DNA from: Zygaena filipendulae
Lineage: Eukaryota > Arthropoda > Insecta > Lepidoptera > Zygaenidae
Reading direction: 5' to 3'
DNA length: 64,000 bases
Assembly: GCA_907165275.2 (NCBI GenBank)
Contig: OU015649.1
Span: 12,492,001 to 12,556,000, forward strand
Below, piece by piece: positions 1 through 13,079 of the stretch. A program made the translations under genes and the position numbers. The notes beneath the pieces were generated by a model. That model was not told where the DNA came from. It ran no database searches and was given only the letters and a program-made list of their open reading frames with translations. How positions within the stretch are numbered: position 1 is the stretch's first letter; each line of letters opens with the position of its first letter.

Positions 1-2209
1 CAGCTAAAACTTTTTATAGCTAGACCGAAACTAAAGTATTTTAAACTTCTACTTTACGGTTGTTTTAAGCTACCCGAACGGCGAACACCCAATCAGTAGA
101 TAGACAAAAAAAACTTATTAACTATATTTTTAAAGCGAGTAACTTACATATATCAAGTATCCACATAGTAATATCTATTATCTACCTATGTGTACGTATG
201 TTGGAAAAGTAATTACAGCACATCAACGCTGTCGCGTGCATTCACCGTGCCTAGGTACTTATTTAACGCTCACAAAGCAAAAGCGAACCCGGGCGAGCTG
301 CCTCCCGGGACCATGCCGAGAATCAGGTGGCACGGAGCTGATGCAATACAATAACATTAATATCCTAACTTTCTTACGTGCACACAGGAAAATGAGCCGT
401 ATTCGTACTGTGAGTTGGAGGCTAAAATTGCTTGGACGCTATCCGCATCGCCCGGACGCAGCTCTATGCAAGCGAGCCTGCCCGGGTACTGTTGCCAATG
501 GTTACATCCGGACCGGGTAACGGATGACTTGCATGAGCTGGGTATATTCGTAATAATATTGAGTTCAAACCTTTGTAGGGATGCTTCTCTAGGTACTCGT
601 GTTGCAGATAAGTTGAAATTTCATATTACATCTATTAGGTAGGTACGTACCTACGTACCTACTGCCAACAAACTAGGTGCTATTACTTGCTTGGATCATG
701 TTTTCGAGCGTATCGTAAGTTCTACTTTGGAAGTTAACGTTTTAAATGGGATTCGTACAAATAAAATTGTAGGTTACATTAAATCTTCATATACATAACA
801 TATATGTTAATATACAATCAATAAATAATCTATAAATAAAACCTAATAAATTATGATTTTCAATGATAAAATATCAGCTTTCCTTACCTACCATTAATCT
901 TTTGTAAAAAAAGGATTCGTATCATAATAAATATTTGTTTTCATTTTATACTTAATAAAATCATTCGTATGCATTTATTAATACTATTTCTATGCGAGAA
1001 TGAGATAGTTAATTAAATATAATATAATAATAGAGGTCTACATTCATGTGAGTTAGGTATGTGAAAATGTGCCTTTTTCTTGATTTATTATTTGATTGTA
1101 AAAAATATTTCTATTTAGAATCATATTTTTTATTTACGTTAATAATATCTTGTATTTAAGATAAAAAGTGATTGTCTAATAGGCAAAGCAAGGCGCCGTC
1201 TTCACAGTAGGTGTTTTCGTTTGACATTACCATACCTTGTCACAAAATGACGATTTTAAAATGTGATCTCTGTGTTTTAGCAGTTATTCTTCTGAGGTTT
1301 TAGCAGTAAAAAGATTTTTTAGGAACATTTATGGTATTACCAGTACCTCAATAGATATAAATAGTCTATTCACAAAAGTGTTATCCGTTTGTTCGTGTTA
1401 TTTAACAATACGAATACACTTTTTCCACTAAAAACAACCGCGTGCAATCCAAACAAATAAAAAATCTCTTTCGTTCGCCGTATTCGAATACTTTTTTAAA
1501 AAATTCTAAATTCTACGATTTCAGAGCACGTTCGCGTATACTACGGACAAAAAAGGAACCAAACAGCGAGCGACGCGGGAAAAATAAAATAAAAATGGCA
1601 AATGGAAAAGCTTTTTGAATGAAAAATTGTAATTATTACGTTTAGTAGCATAGATTTACTAGAGAGTTGAAGCTGTGAAATCAATGAGTGCCTTCACAGC
1701 GAAGTAAAACATGAAAATTATTTACTTAACACATACCTACCTAAAATTACGATGTATTGATGGCCTGTTTTATTAATCAATGAACAGATCGAACTGTTGG
1801 ATCTGTCGTCAAAATTTTTTGCAATAGCCTTCATTTTACAATATATACCTAAGCAATCACTACGATTGAGATTATACAAACTCAACGGCTAAGGGCGTTA
1901 AAAAGAGGCATAAAAATTTTACGGAATCACGAGTCACGGAATTCGGTATTTTAGCTCTTCTTTTCAAAGAAGTAGGTAGGTAGGTATCTGTTTTAGGATT
2001 TTTTTGAATTCAATCCCAAATATTAAATATAAATAAAATAATTATACATAATGTAGGTACATCATTTGACCGTATAAGTACATAGTAAATATATCATTAA
2101 GGTAACTTTACTACAAAGTATGGTGACTCGGAGAAAAATGGTTCTCTGAGTAGCCGAACATACCCTTACCATTACCCACCCATTACCTACTCGCCCAGGG
2201 GCCACGGCT
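1..2209. other. Gene-free AT-rich stretch
   Basis: No reading frame here shows a recognisable domain, coding bias or splice structure; the short open frames (188-520, 415-642) look like chance. Short runs of GTAGGTA/TACCTAC occur, for example near 640-662 and 1975-1985. Nothing else can be supported. Confidence 0.6.
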
Positions 2210-2935
2210 CCTATTCACTATGAACAACAACATTCCTATGCCCATAACGAGCTTCCTAAAAACACAATAGCAAACGCTCCAAAATCTAACATATTAATAT
2301 TCTGTATACCATAAGACATAATGTATAAATGTTTTTTTGAAGTGAAACTTCTTTTAACACAAAAATAGAAATAAAAAATGTATTTATTTCGTAGGATTCC
2401 TACAATCACATATAATAATCGTAAGCAAGCGGTTCACAAATTTAAGTTGAAAACTCAGCAGGATTGTTGATTTTTATGATTGGTACAATCCGGTAGGTAC
2501 TATAAGGTGGGCAGGCCGGTACTACTTATAAAATAAGATTACAAACATTTACTTAATAAAAAAAAATGAATACAGCAATTCATTTTCGAACGTTTGCATC
2601 ATTTAAATACGCTATAATATGCTTTATTGCTTAATTTATGTTTAATGAAGGTCTTAAATTTATAATTTGACAAGTTAACTACATCGTTTGGAAGCTTGTT
2701 ATAAAAGTGTACCTATACATTGCCAGATTTTATGGAGTCTAGTGCTGAGCACGGCGAGTTTATCTTCCTATTTTCTTAAGTTAAGATTATGTAGATTGTA
2801 GATCACAATTATTCTAAAATTTTCCTATATTTTTAGGAACATAAAATAAACTCTCGTATTTCTCGTACACGAAGAAAGAACAATTTTTGTAGTTCGTTAT
2901 CTTAACGCGTCCTGTTATGGTCATAGTGAATAAGG
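2210..2935. repeat. Inverted-repeat DNA element, family Q, copy 1
   Basis: The left end reads CTATTCACTATGA and the right end (2921-2935) reads TCATAGTGAATAAGG, its inverse. A second copy at 12787-13079 shares both termini and internal blocks (CACAATnnnAAACGCTCCAA near the left end, CAATTTTTGTnG near the right end). No transposase frame is present, so this looks like a nonautonomous DNA transposon. A right-end fragment with the CAATTTTTGTGGCGCG block also sits at about 12090-12170. Superfamily not assigned; the target duplication is unclear. Confidence 0.55.
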
Positions 2936-4199
2936 ACCCAGTCCGCTTTAGAGCCGTTTCACCGAGATAAAACACCCACGCGCCAGACACTGCTCTACAA
3001 ACTTGATTGAATATTTTTTCTTGTGCTCTTTACGCATTCCTCTTTCTGTAATATAATATAAACACTTTGTGTTGAGAAAAGCTGTTAAATTCGAGTACCT
3101 AGATATTATTTTGGATGGATAGATATCAAAATTACTACCCCCATATTCATGGGGATAATAATTTTGATACACCTGTTTAAATTTACGCCACCATAACCAA
3201 AAAAACAGGCTTATAAGCAAATTAGTTCATCATTCATTCAGTTCATTCTATTTCAATCTAAACTTTGACCTAGTCCTATACGCGAAAAACATCTCGACGT
3301 GAGTTTATGAAGAAACAATCATAAATTATTGTATAAAAACCATACCACGTCGTCACAAGTAACAAACTCTATGTAAAGAGTCTTTAATATGTACGTTGCG
3401 AGCGAAAACAGGTAATAAGATCCAGACGAATGGTAATAATAATCGTTTTCACAGCCTACCTCGTTTTGATTGTCTCTCGTAATACGAGAGCGGTGTCTCG
3501 TCGTTACCTAGAGACGACCGACTGACGGGCGCAGGGCGGAGAGTGGAGGGTGGGCGCGTAATAAATCTTCCTCGTAACCACTGCGGTGCGAGCACTGAGC
3601 AGGGTCTTAATTCTACTAACTGAAAAAAACCGTTTCACTGCCACTTCGTTAAGGATCTGCCCGCATTTATCTCGCTGTGCCGAAAGTGTGCACCAATTTA
3701 TGTAGGCAGGTACTTACTACTTAGCAATGAGTGCCCTATGAACTCGATGAGCTAATGGAGACAAACTGATCTGCCCTCAGCCAGGTTGCTAACCTATGAT
3801 CGTTAACGCTATACAAAACTATGGAATGTATCATCATGTCACGTGGTCACGTAATAAAGTCAAGTTTTTTGACCAATTTACATAGGTACCTACCTACTAA
3901 AACTAAGCCAAGTATCGGTCACGCGTGCCTGTTGAACTCAATGAGATAGCAGAGATGCCTACTCTGTTCTCCGAGAGAATTCTGTATAGGTACACAAAGG
4001 TAATTCTAATGATCGTTTATATTAAAATTTAAACCATAAGCTAGTGAATTTTGACCATAGTATTATCGCATTCAATCAGCCTATAAGGTTAACTGTACGG
4101 TTAATAGTATGTAGGTTATGGAAATAAACTTCAATACTCGCTCAATCGCATTAAGCATCGGCCGTGGCGATGGTACCCAAACCTATGTGTAAAGAGATC
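2936..4199. other. Gene-free intergenic sequence
   Basis: No supported exon or RNA gene. The minus-strand open frame at 2948-3220 has no recognisable motif and overlaps repeat-like sequence. I see nothing else that can be supported. Confidence 0.5.
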
Positions 4200-4587
4200 C
4201 TTAGAACCTGTCCAGATGAGGCGTTTTACGCGCGTGTCCAGAACGCGCGTGTTCCCGAGATACTAGAGCCATAAAGGTCCCGTCCCGATGCTCACGCGCG
4301 TAAAACGCTTGCAAAGCGTTGGACTCTCGACTCGCGCGTTCTCGACTCGCGCGTAAAAGGCGTCATCTGTAGGAGGAGCACGAATTTTTTCGCTCTCGTC
4401 TAGTCGATATCGAGCACTTTTTTGTATGGAAAATGAACAGCGCCATCTATCCAGTGTCGTTCATTTTCCCAAGGAAGTTGCATTATCCTGAGTCATTTTC
4501 CATACAAAAAATCGCTTTGACATTACGACGATATCGACTAGACGAGAGCGAAAAAATTCGTGCTCCCCCTACTGGACAGGTTCTTAT
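4200..4587. repeat. Fold-back element with CCTGTCCAG termini
   Basis: The outer ends are TTAGAACCTGTCCAG (about 4200-4214) and CTGGACAGGTTCTTA (about 4573-4587), inverse of each other. Inside, about 4374-4435 pairs with about 4490-4568: both carry GAGCACGAATTTTTTCGCTC, then TCTAGTCGATATCG, then TTTTTTGTATGGAAAATGA. The left part is rich in ACGCGCGTAAAACGC-type words in both orientations. The plus-strand open frame at 4433-4759 starts inside this structure and is not a gene. Probably a nonautonomous DNA element. Confidence 0.6.
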
Positions 4588-7500
4588 GTATCGACGCACG
4601 GCTGTGTTTTACGTTAGTAGAATTGACAACGGTATGCGAGGACGAGCAATTTTTTATATTAAAATCTCTATAACTTCATCTCGCGAACTGCTAATTAAAA
4701 TAATAGGTAATAATAAAATCAAATCTATACAAATAAAATGCTTTGTCCTGAATGACTGACTGACGGATCCTAAACCGCTGATCGTAGGAAACTTGGAGGG
4801 TGTATTCTTTGTATGACTTAGGCATCCAATAAGAAAGGATTTTCGGAAATTCTACTCCTAAGGGCGTGAAAAGGGGGGGGCAAAGTTTGTATGGAACAAT
4901 TCCAGGGGGAACTCCGAAATTATCGCGGGTGGAACGGCGCGGGACAGCTAGTCTGCTATCGCGCGGTGTTTGTTATCGAACTCCTGCGACGCCTTGACCA
5001 ATTTTTACATTTTTGTGTACATTTGGTAGGTCTAGGCTATTTTTATACCTCTAAGTCATAAGGGTAGCCCCTTCCCCAGTATTTTTTTTTTATTTTTTTT
5101 GCACAAAATTTTACTTTGGAGTTCCTGCGGGAATTTTGATAGTCACGCGGGTTAAACCGCGGGGCACAGATAGTAATAATATACATTATTATAATATTAT
5201 CTGTGATAATAATAAACTTTTTATTCAATTTAAAACAATTTATATCTTGATATAATTTATAATTTATCTACTTACCTTACAACGTAATAATATGTAGGTG
5301 GGTTTATTTTATAGAAACAGCTTTTGTATGGTATAACATAGGTAAGTATACCTATCTAATAAGTTATGAGTCCCCATTTCACTCCTCAGCATTGAAATTA
5401 TGAAAGCTTAGCTGTAGGTAGGTACCTACCTACTGGTGGGTACCTCCAAAGTTCAAATTACATGAACTAAGTACTTACCTATGTATTACTAGTTTTTATA
5501 GTTTCAGCTCTACTTTCTCTGCCACTCTTCTATGTTTTTGAATCATTCAATAAAAATAAATAAAAATTGTTTTACTTCAACTCGCACGGCGTGTATTTCG
5601 CGACCGAAAGTAACGTTCAAAGGAAATAATTAAAAATCTTGTTAGTTTCATGGCAATAAGGGAAGCAGGCAAAGAACCGTCGAGCTTATGAAATAAAACA
5701 GCCTCGCCGATGCGCTGTATGTACCGGGCGAGGCGACGCGAGGTTGGGGCCTGTATAAATGCAGCACATTTCCAGCCGTCTACCTCTTTATTGCCAGCCC
5801 GCGGTGCTAGACAAAGAGCTGAACTGAGCACCGGGAACATTAATAAGAATTTATCTCGCAGTTCACTGACTGCTACGTAGACGACTTATATTGAAATACC
5901 CACCTACAGAAATAGAAAAAAATCTGTTTAACAGTTTCGCATTTTTATTTCACTAATACAAATAAAAATGAAATTTTAAAAGTCGAATACTAAAATCGAA
6001 ACATAAATCGCATTTTAAGTCATTGTGCATTTTTATTCACCGTTAAGTGCACCTACCTAATCCCAACCCGCAAAGAAATTTTTAAGCTCACAGCGGGTAA
6101 ACAATTTTGCTTGGAAAAAGTTTGCGCACCCTCACTCCTGAATAAACTGTTTCTACAGCCAAGAGCGAGACGTCAAAACCCCGACGTGCTACCTACTCGG
6201 TAGTTCTAACTTCTACTTACGTTACCTACTTTTCACGAAAATACCTGTTACCTACAGGTATAATACTACCAGGTCTACCTATCATCTACGAAAAAAATAA
6301 ACATTAATTACCTACTCAACTCAATTCTGTACCTACATAATTACCTTCCTTTGTTTCCTACCAACTTTATGTCGCTTAATTATTCTTTCTTATTTGAGTT
6401 TTATAACAACACGAGGTGTTCTCGCGCGGTTTCACTCGCGGTAATATCGGAGTTCCCGCGGGAATTCCGGGTAACAATATAGTCTATGTTACTCAAGGAT
6501 GATTTAGCATTCTAATGGTGAAAAATTTTTTTGAAGTCGCGGTCCAGTATTTAAAACAAATAAACAAAAAATCAAATCTTTCCCCTTTATAATATTAGTT
6601 CAGACAAAGGTAAGTTACCTACGTCCTGAAACGCAAACATGAAAATTGTGTCGATGTCGTGTTGTGCTTACCGTCAAAGAGTATATTATAACTACTACGT
6701 TCTTACCGTCATGAACACACTCGATTTGAAATGGCGTCACGCGGTCTGGCAAGATGGCGGTGGCCGCGACAGTAGAATGTACCGTCATTATCAACGGTTC
6801 GACGCAATTTATTTTTCCGGTGACTTTCCAGCATCGAGAAAGTTATTAAAATTGAACCCATGCTTTGTTAATTTCGTTTTTATCTACAATTTACACTTCG
6901 TTTCATTTTTAAACAACATTTAAAGTTTAATATTGTTTTTTTTATCGAAGCGCTCCTTTGCAGATAACACAAGAGGAACATAAGTCCATTAATAAGCCTC
7001 TTACCCTATTCGTCTAAGTCAACATCGGTGTTCTCCGAACAGCGGCGGGTGGGTTGCGGGAGCTAGAGCCGCGTTGCCATAGTTACGCACGGGGGCGCAG
7101 ACCCGAATTTTATCGATTCTGGTACAGACAGCAGCCGGGCATACTCTCGCTCGCCTAGAGCTAACACGATTCAACACCCGTGTTTGATGATCTCTGACGT
7201 TCATAAAGGTCTCTACGTTTAGAATCACGCATGACGGTGCTTTCGCAAACAGTATTATCGAACCCAAACCTCTTTGGGTGCCTAACCAATAAATCTAGAA
7301 TTATTTTATTTTCTATAGATAAGTTACAAAGGAACAAATTAAAATTAGTGACTAAGCAACAACACTAGCAAATTTATGTATCTTAATTTAGTCATATATA
7401 CTTATTATATGACGTATAGTATAATGAAACAAAGATGTTTCGCCATTGATTTTTTATTAGGAAGTAGTAAGTCACAATTTGTCATAAAACGAATAGAATA

Positions 7501-8848
7501 TTTAATTATATACATGACACATTAGGCCAGAATGTCTTCATGGTAAACCACGGAGTTGTAACACATATTTTAGAGGTGAGCATGGTAAAGCACCAACCTG
7601 TGACCTAAGAAAAACTAAAACTGCAATAAGCTGCCGAAATAATTTACCCGAAATGATCGGGAAAAATACAATCCCCAATGTTAACAAGAAGAAACTGATA
7701 ACCATAATAAATTATCTTTTCATTACTCATACTCGGAAAGTAGGTCTGAAGTTGCCTGAGAACCGGGTTGAAAGTAACACTTTTCAGCCCTAGGGAGAAT
7801 CGCTTTCAACTGACAGCTGGATACTGCAGAAACTCAAGTTTTTTTTATGTCATAGGGGGCATACTTACTGGCCAGTAGCACACCTAATGGTTGATTTATG
7901 TAAAATAAAATTCACTCATTTTTTTCTTTAGCTAATTCCTATTTTTATTTTGACTTTCCTTGCATTCGTAATGAAAAGCACAGTGTTATCCTCGGGAGAA
8001 AGACTTATTTAGTCCCTCGATCTATTGGCGCCCAGTTACTTTCACCCCTAGGATAACAATGTACTATTCTTTATTATTTGTAGCTATCTCTGTAGAATAG
8101 GAATAGATAGAGGCACCAATCCATCAGCCGTTTTACGCACATTCTAACCTATAGTGATGTTCAATAATACATTAACGCTAGTGAAACAATAGCTAGTGTT
8201 ATTATTTCATGGTGGGAAATAAGAGCTTGTAGTCATACTATGTCAACGAACACTGGGTTACACTCGACCCGATTTTTGAGTAAGAATATAAAGGAAAGTG
8301 GGGTCGCAAAGGGTTCCGTGCGCCTGATATGAAGTGGCACCCCTCGCACGTACTTACCACCCCTATCAATTGTTACCATTTGCGCATATTTTTACCCACA
8401 AAAATAGCTAGCCCCTGCAGACCGCGCACGGACAGTATAGCATGGCTATTCTGTAAAAAATCCCCAATGAGAATGTAGGTAGGTACTGTGGAGGTTGAAC
8501 ATTGTAGAGTTATTGGAAATTCGTATAGATACCTATATATATAAACGAAGTAGGTAATATTGTATTTTTTGAATGAGACGTCATACCTTTATATAGAATC
8601 TTTTATAGGTAATTTTCAGTGGAAGCTAAGAATTAATACATACATGGTTTACTTGTGAAATAAATATCTTTAATCTTTAACTAAAATAATACAAGTCTTT
8701 AGACAAGCATTTGCCAAGCTTTCCGGCCTCAAAACGTTACGCTAGGTACTTATTTTATCCATTGGTACTAAGTTTATAGTAATAAAGAGGAAAGATTGTT
8801 ACGATTTAAATCAAAAACTACCGGACCGATTCCAAAAAGTTTTTACAC
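4588..8848. other. Gene-free intergenic sequence with repeat fragments
   Basis: No gene is supported. Fragments of the GTGCCCCGCGG dispersed repeat lie at about 4890-4955 and 5115-5170 (minus orientation) and 6412-6610 (plus). The open frames at 5577-5840, 6639-6923 and 7019-7267 have no recognisable domain and no splice partner. Confidence 0.5.
6412..6610 (+). repeat. Dispersed GTGCCCCGCGG-type repeat, diverged copy
   Basis: The copy runs from a degraded GTGTTCTCGCGCGGTTTCAC head through GGAGTTCCCGCGGGAATTCC and a TTACTCAAGG block to the typical CTTTATAATATTAGT tail. The same architecture recurs in many places in this window. It is best regarded as a short interspersed, nonautonomous retroelement common in Lepidoptera; its exact family cannot be named without a library search. 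Confidence 0.55.
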
Positions 8849-9177
8849 AATGGGGATGTGGACTACTTTAGAAAATCAAAATTCTAATTATTCCGTCAGT
8901 TAGAAAATAAAAAACAATAGACACGTATTTTTTGCTTTTTCAAATAAATTAAAATATACAGAGATAAAGCGCATTAAAGTTTAGGGTGAGGAGGTCGTGA
9001 CGTCACTGACTGCTAAAACCGCCATACGAACTTTCCGAATAGTGACGTCACGCAAAATTTTAACTCGATGTATCGCCGTTATTTTTTGATTACGTAAAAA
9101 AGAAAAAATACGTGTCCAATATTTTTTATTAATCTACAAGACGGGCTAACAAAAAGAAATTAGTCAACATGCCCATT
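8849..9177 (-). repeat. Paired-TGACGTCA MITE, copy A
   Basis: The termini are AATGGGGATGTG(GACTA) and (TAGTCAACAT)GCCCATT. The body contains two TGACGTCA palindromes at 8998-9005 and 9043-9050, and a CCGCCATACGAACTTTCCGA block between them. It is inverted relative to copy C at 14371-14708. No coding capacity. TIR length about 14-16 bp; superfamily unassigned. Confidence 0.75.
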
Positions 9178-12100
9178 AGAATGACAGGATCGCTAGACTT
9201 AATTAACCTGGAGTAAATCACCTGGGTGCATTAAGATCTACGCACGGTAGACTTTGTGCACCTGGGTGAACTAAGCACAGATTCCAACAAAGCCCTCAGT
9301 ATACTTAATTCACCTAACTTGATATTCCAATTATTTGGCGAGAATTTCGTTCTTCATTCGGTATACTATACCATAGACACATTAAGTATCCCTCAGTAAC
9401 ATAACATTATACTATATTGTAACCCGGAAATCCAGCGGGAACTCCGAAATTACCGCGGGGAACAGCTATCTCTTGTGAACTAAGTAGCTCTTCCCTGCAG
9501 TTTCACTCATATCAATTTCAGGATTCCCTCGTGTTGGCGACCCCTTTCATAGAGCAATGTTCCGTCGGTTTTCCATTGCGGCACTTTTGCTGGGATGAAA
9601 AATACCCTATTTCCTATAAGTAAATCTGAATTAGGTACCTACATTAATTACATTTTCTTTCACGAAAAAGCCGTTGTCGTTCCGAAGATTTGCATTGGAG
9701 ATAGACCAGCCCCGGATTTAGGGGGGGAAAACGGGAGCCTATGCCCGGGCGGCAAGTTTAGAGGGCGGCCAAATTCACACTTTACAGACGAATGGACAAC
9801 TCATCACTTACTTTAACTTTGACCACATATTAAATAATAGTAGGTACGTACAAGTACAGAAATTTCACTCTAGTCACTAGTGAAAAATAAATGTACCTAA
9901 GTATGCGGCATAATTCAGTTTTTGTCTCGCTTAAAAAAAATTAAGATCCGGGGCTAAGATGGATAAAACTAGGTAAGTAGGTACTTGGAATAAGCGATCT
10001 CTAATGGTTAGTAAAATGCCATTATCTTCTACTTCCTTTTTACCAAGCAATAACTCGCAATAATTGCGATACCTATGCTTAGAGCAACATTAAAATCTTT
10101 TGCGCTAGTTAAAAGCGGCTAATTAAATTCTCTATCAAAATAAGTAATCGGAAGAATATTCACTTAAAGTAGGTTAAAAATATGATACTCGCACAATTTT
10201 CTTAGAAAAAAAAAATCTGTTTAAAAAGATCCTACTTATCAGCGGATAAAATTTTATGAAAATATACTTACCTATGATGTAAGCAGGCAGCTCAACATAC
10301 GTGTGAATAAAACTGATGATAGTCTTACCAGAAAAAAATAAGTTTTTCAGCCGAATTCTTTTGTCGACGTAACTCGGTCGATCGACGTAACGTGGCATCC
10401 TTCAAGATGTCGCTCACAAAAAACTGGCGTGAAGGGACAAAAGGCCCTGAAACATTTCTCATTGTAGCACTGGAAACGAGGACGCGCGTTGCCTGGAGCG
10501 GAACGGCGCGGGGCGGGTCGCCCCCCCACTATCCTCCCTACGCGGCGCTCTCCGGCAAGTGTCCATAATTTATGCTCTCGACCGGACCACGAAAAATAAA
10601 TGAGCAACAGTTACAGAAAGATGGAAAAATAACTTACGATCCCTACTTTGAAAATGTTTATTGCTGATAAAATCTTTATTGTGTGCGACACAGAAGTAGT
10701 GAGGTTTCCGCTTTTAAATTTTTTGGGGTTTCTTTAGTTATTAGTTACTTTTTGTAATGACATTTTTGTTGGTCAACTCTGTTATTCATAGAGAACGTTC
10801 ATTTTTTATCAAAGAGATCCTCGTTTAACATCTTTGCTTGCCTCAAATATATCCGATTTTAGTAAAGAGTATTGAATCCTTAAGGCTCGACCCACTAGGG
10901 CCCCCACCAAATAAACATTTCTTCTAAGATAGGTATTTCATTAAAAAGGTAATCGACGGATAGAAATATAAAAGAGCGTAAATTCTCCCTTTTATTAATA
11001 ATATAAACAAGTGATGTAGGTAAATCCGTGGAGACGAATCCGAATAAGGATATCGGTGACTTTGATGTCAAGATTAGCGGATAGGTACGAATACGGATCT
11101 TAACTAGCTTTTTTACTAGATCGGTATCAGTGCGCGTGACCTTAAAGTTTAAACGATAGTTGAGGCACTTGACACCACTTGACGATTTACGTGACAGGAA
11201 AAAGTGCAACATTAGCTGACCAAATATTTTCTTTTAAGAAATAAAAAAATATCTGAAAGGAATTTAATAGTTTTTCATCACCTAATCACCTATTCATATT
11301 ATATAATTTCATAAATGAATGAATGAAAAACACATTTTTGAACACCACACAAACAGTACAATGACAAAAAATTTGAAAACAAGCCACTTAATATGGCTTC
11401 AAAGAGTGGCCTTATCACTATCTATGTATTGAAAATTATAAAGAAGAGAAGAAGAATTTATTCTCCAAAAAAAAATCGCTTACATGAGAATATTAATATA
11501 AGTCAGACATTAACAAAGTCGTCACATTAGTAATAGATAAGAATTTCATTAACGCATACCTAATAGCTCAGCAAAAGAGCGCCTGATTTTTTAAAACATA
11601 TTGTAACAATGTTTTTTTAAATACGTTAAATGAGTTTACATTTTTTATATCAGCAGATAGATTGTTGTAAAGTTGTGCTCCCATCATAGGTTATATTTTT
11701 TTTACCGTAGTTTGTGCGAATAAGAAATGAAATATCGAATGAATGAAATATCCGTAAGATCCACCAAAAAAGTAACGGATATGGATCTTTCTTCTCCCTC
11801 CAATATCCGCGGATTCTGATACGGCTATCTGGCACATCACTAATATAAACAATGCCAAAAGTCTGACTCTATTTGTTCCAGGATGGGGATAATAGTCAGA
11901 GAGAAGGTAGGTAATCACTACGTGATAATAGTAAAACAGGCACTCATTTTTGGACAGTGAGCACATAGTATGTCCTATGTATAGCTAGGTATTACGGATT
12001 GATAGCAGATAGAATGAATGATGCTCTAATAATTAATAATCACTAATAAAAATCTGTAATAAGCACTGACTAGTGAGTAAGTGTATTTTTTAAGTGAAAC

Positions 12101-12413
12101 ATGTTCGAGCACGTGGGGAAAAACAATTTTTGTGGCGCGTTATCTTAACCGATTCGTTGCGGATGGCACGACAGGCGTGTCATAATTTTTTAAACTTCAT
12201 CAAGTTGTAGAAAGATAAAATTTACCCAAAAAAGAAATCATAATTTTTCACGTGAATCAATCTTGGGACATTCGTTTCTGGTTAATGTGTGAATTCTACG
12301 ATTTCTAGGGTCGACCACCTTTCTGTAAGCTGCATTAATACTATAGTCAGCGACCACACAGACTATAGTAGGTATATGTCATGAAATATTTGTTCGCCGC
12401 CAAGGACTAGGAC
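9178..12413. other. Gene-free intergenic sequence
   Basis: No supported gene. It includes a partial GTGCCCCGCGG repeat (minus, about 9420-9466) and a small inverted-repeat element (9709-9957). The minus-strand open frames at 10174-10607, 10895-11212 and 11650-11966 have no recognisable domain. The remainder is AT-rich sequence in which I see nothing. Confidence 0.5.
9709..9957. repeat. Small hAT-like MITE candidate
   Basis: The ends are CAGCCCCGGATTTAG on the left and AAGATCCGGGGCTA on the right, near-perfect inverses. Flanking octamers are AGATAGAC on the left and AGATGGAT on the right, matching 6 of 8 bases, which fits an aged 8-bp hAT target duplication. The interior has G-rich GGGCGGC runs and no open frame of note. 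The call rests on terminus and duplication length only. Confidence 0.45.
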
Positions 12414-12737
12414 TGGGCATGTTGACTCAATTTTTTTTTAGTCCGTCTTGTAGATTAATAAAAAATATTCGACACGTATTTTTTCTTATTTTGTGTAATC
12501 AAAAATAACGCCGATGCATTGTTGAAATTTCGCGTGACGTCACTAACCGGTGCAATTTGTATGGCGGCTTATAGCGGTTAGTGACGTCACGAGTTCCCAC
12601 CCTAAACTTTAATGTGCTTTATCTCTGTATATTTACATATATTTGAAAAGCGAAAAATATGTGTCCATTACTTATTTATTTTCTAACTGACGGACTAAGT
12701 AGAATTTTGATTTTCAAAAGTCGTCAACATCCCTATT
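12414..12737 (+). repeat. Paired-TGACGTCA MITE, copy B
   Basis: Left end TGGGCATGTTGACTC, right end GTCGTCAACATCCCTATT. The two TGACGTCA sites are at 12535-12542 and 12582-12589 (47 bp apart). Internal blocks GTAGATTAATAAAAAATATT and CTAACTGACGGACTAA are shared with copies A, C, D and E. Confidence 0.75.
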
Positions 12738-12786
12738 TCGCAAAATTGGGTCCCGCAAGGAATCGGTTCACGCGACGCGTTTCCGT

Positions 12787-13079
12787 TATTCACTATGACC
12801 AACAATATTCCTTGCCCATGACGCGCGTCCCACAAACACAATCCTAAACGCTCCAAGTGATAACGTGACGTGATACGTTATAAATTTATTTTTTAAGTGA
12901 GACTCTTTTGAGCACGAGGGAAACAATTTTTGTGGCGCGCTATCAGAATATCTGTAATTTTTTTTTAATGTACCTGCACTATTTATAGTTGTACCTACTT
13001 TTTATTAATGGGGACCAATAAACTCCTTTTCTTCCTTTCTTCTTTCTCGCTAAGACGACGTGACGGTCATAGTGAATAA
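12787..13079. repeat. Inverted-repeat DNA element, family Q, copy 2
   Basis: Left end TTATTCACTATGACCAACAA, right end GACGGTCATAGTGAATAA. Relative to copy 1 it is shorter, and about 100 bp of unrelated sequence (about 12947-13045, containing GGGGACCAATAAACTCC) interrupts the right part, looking like a later insertion. Confidence 0.6.

Noticed and set aside
4433..4759. Plus-strand open frame of 108 codons
   Set aside because: It begins inside a fold-back element and shows no protein family features.
6639..6923. Plus-strand open frame of 94 codons
   Set aside because: AT-rich, with no recognisable motif, no splice partner and no codon bias; probably chance.
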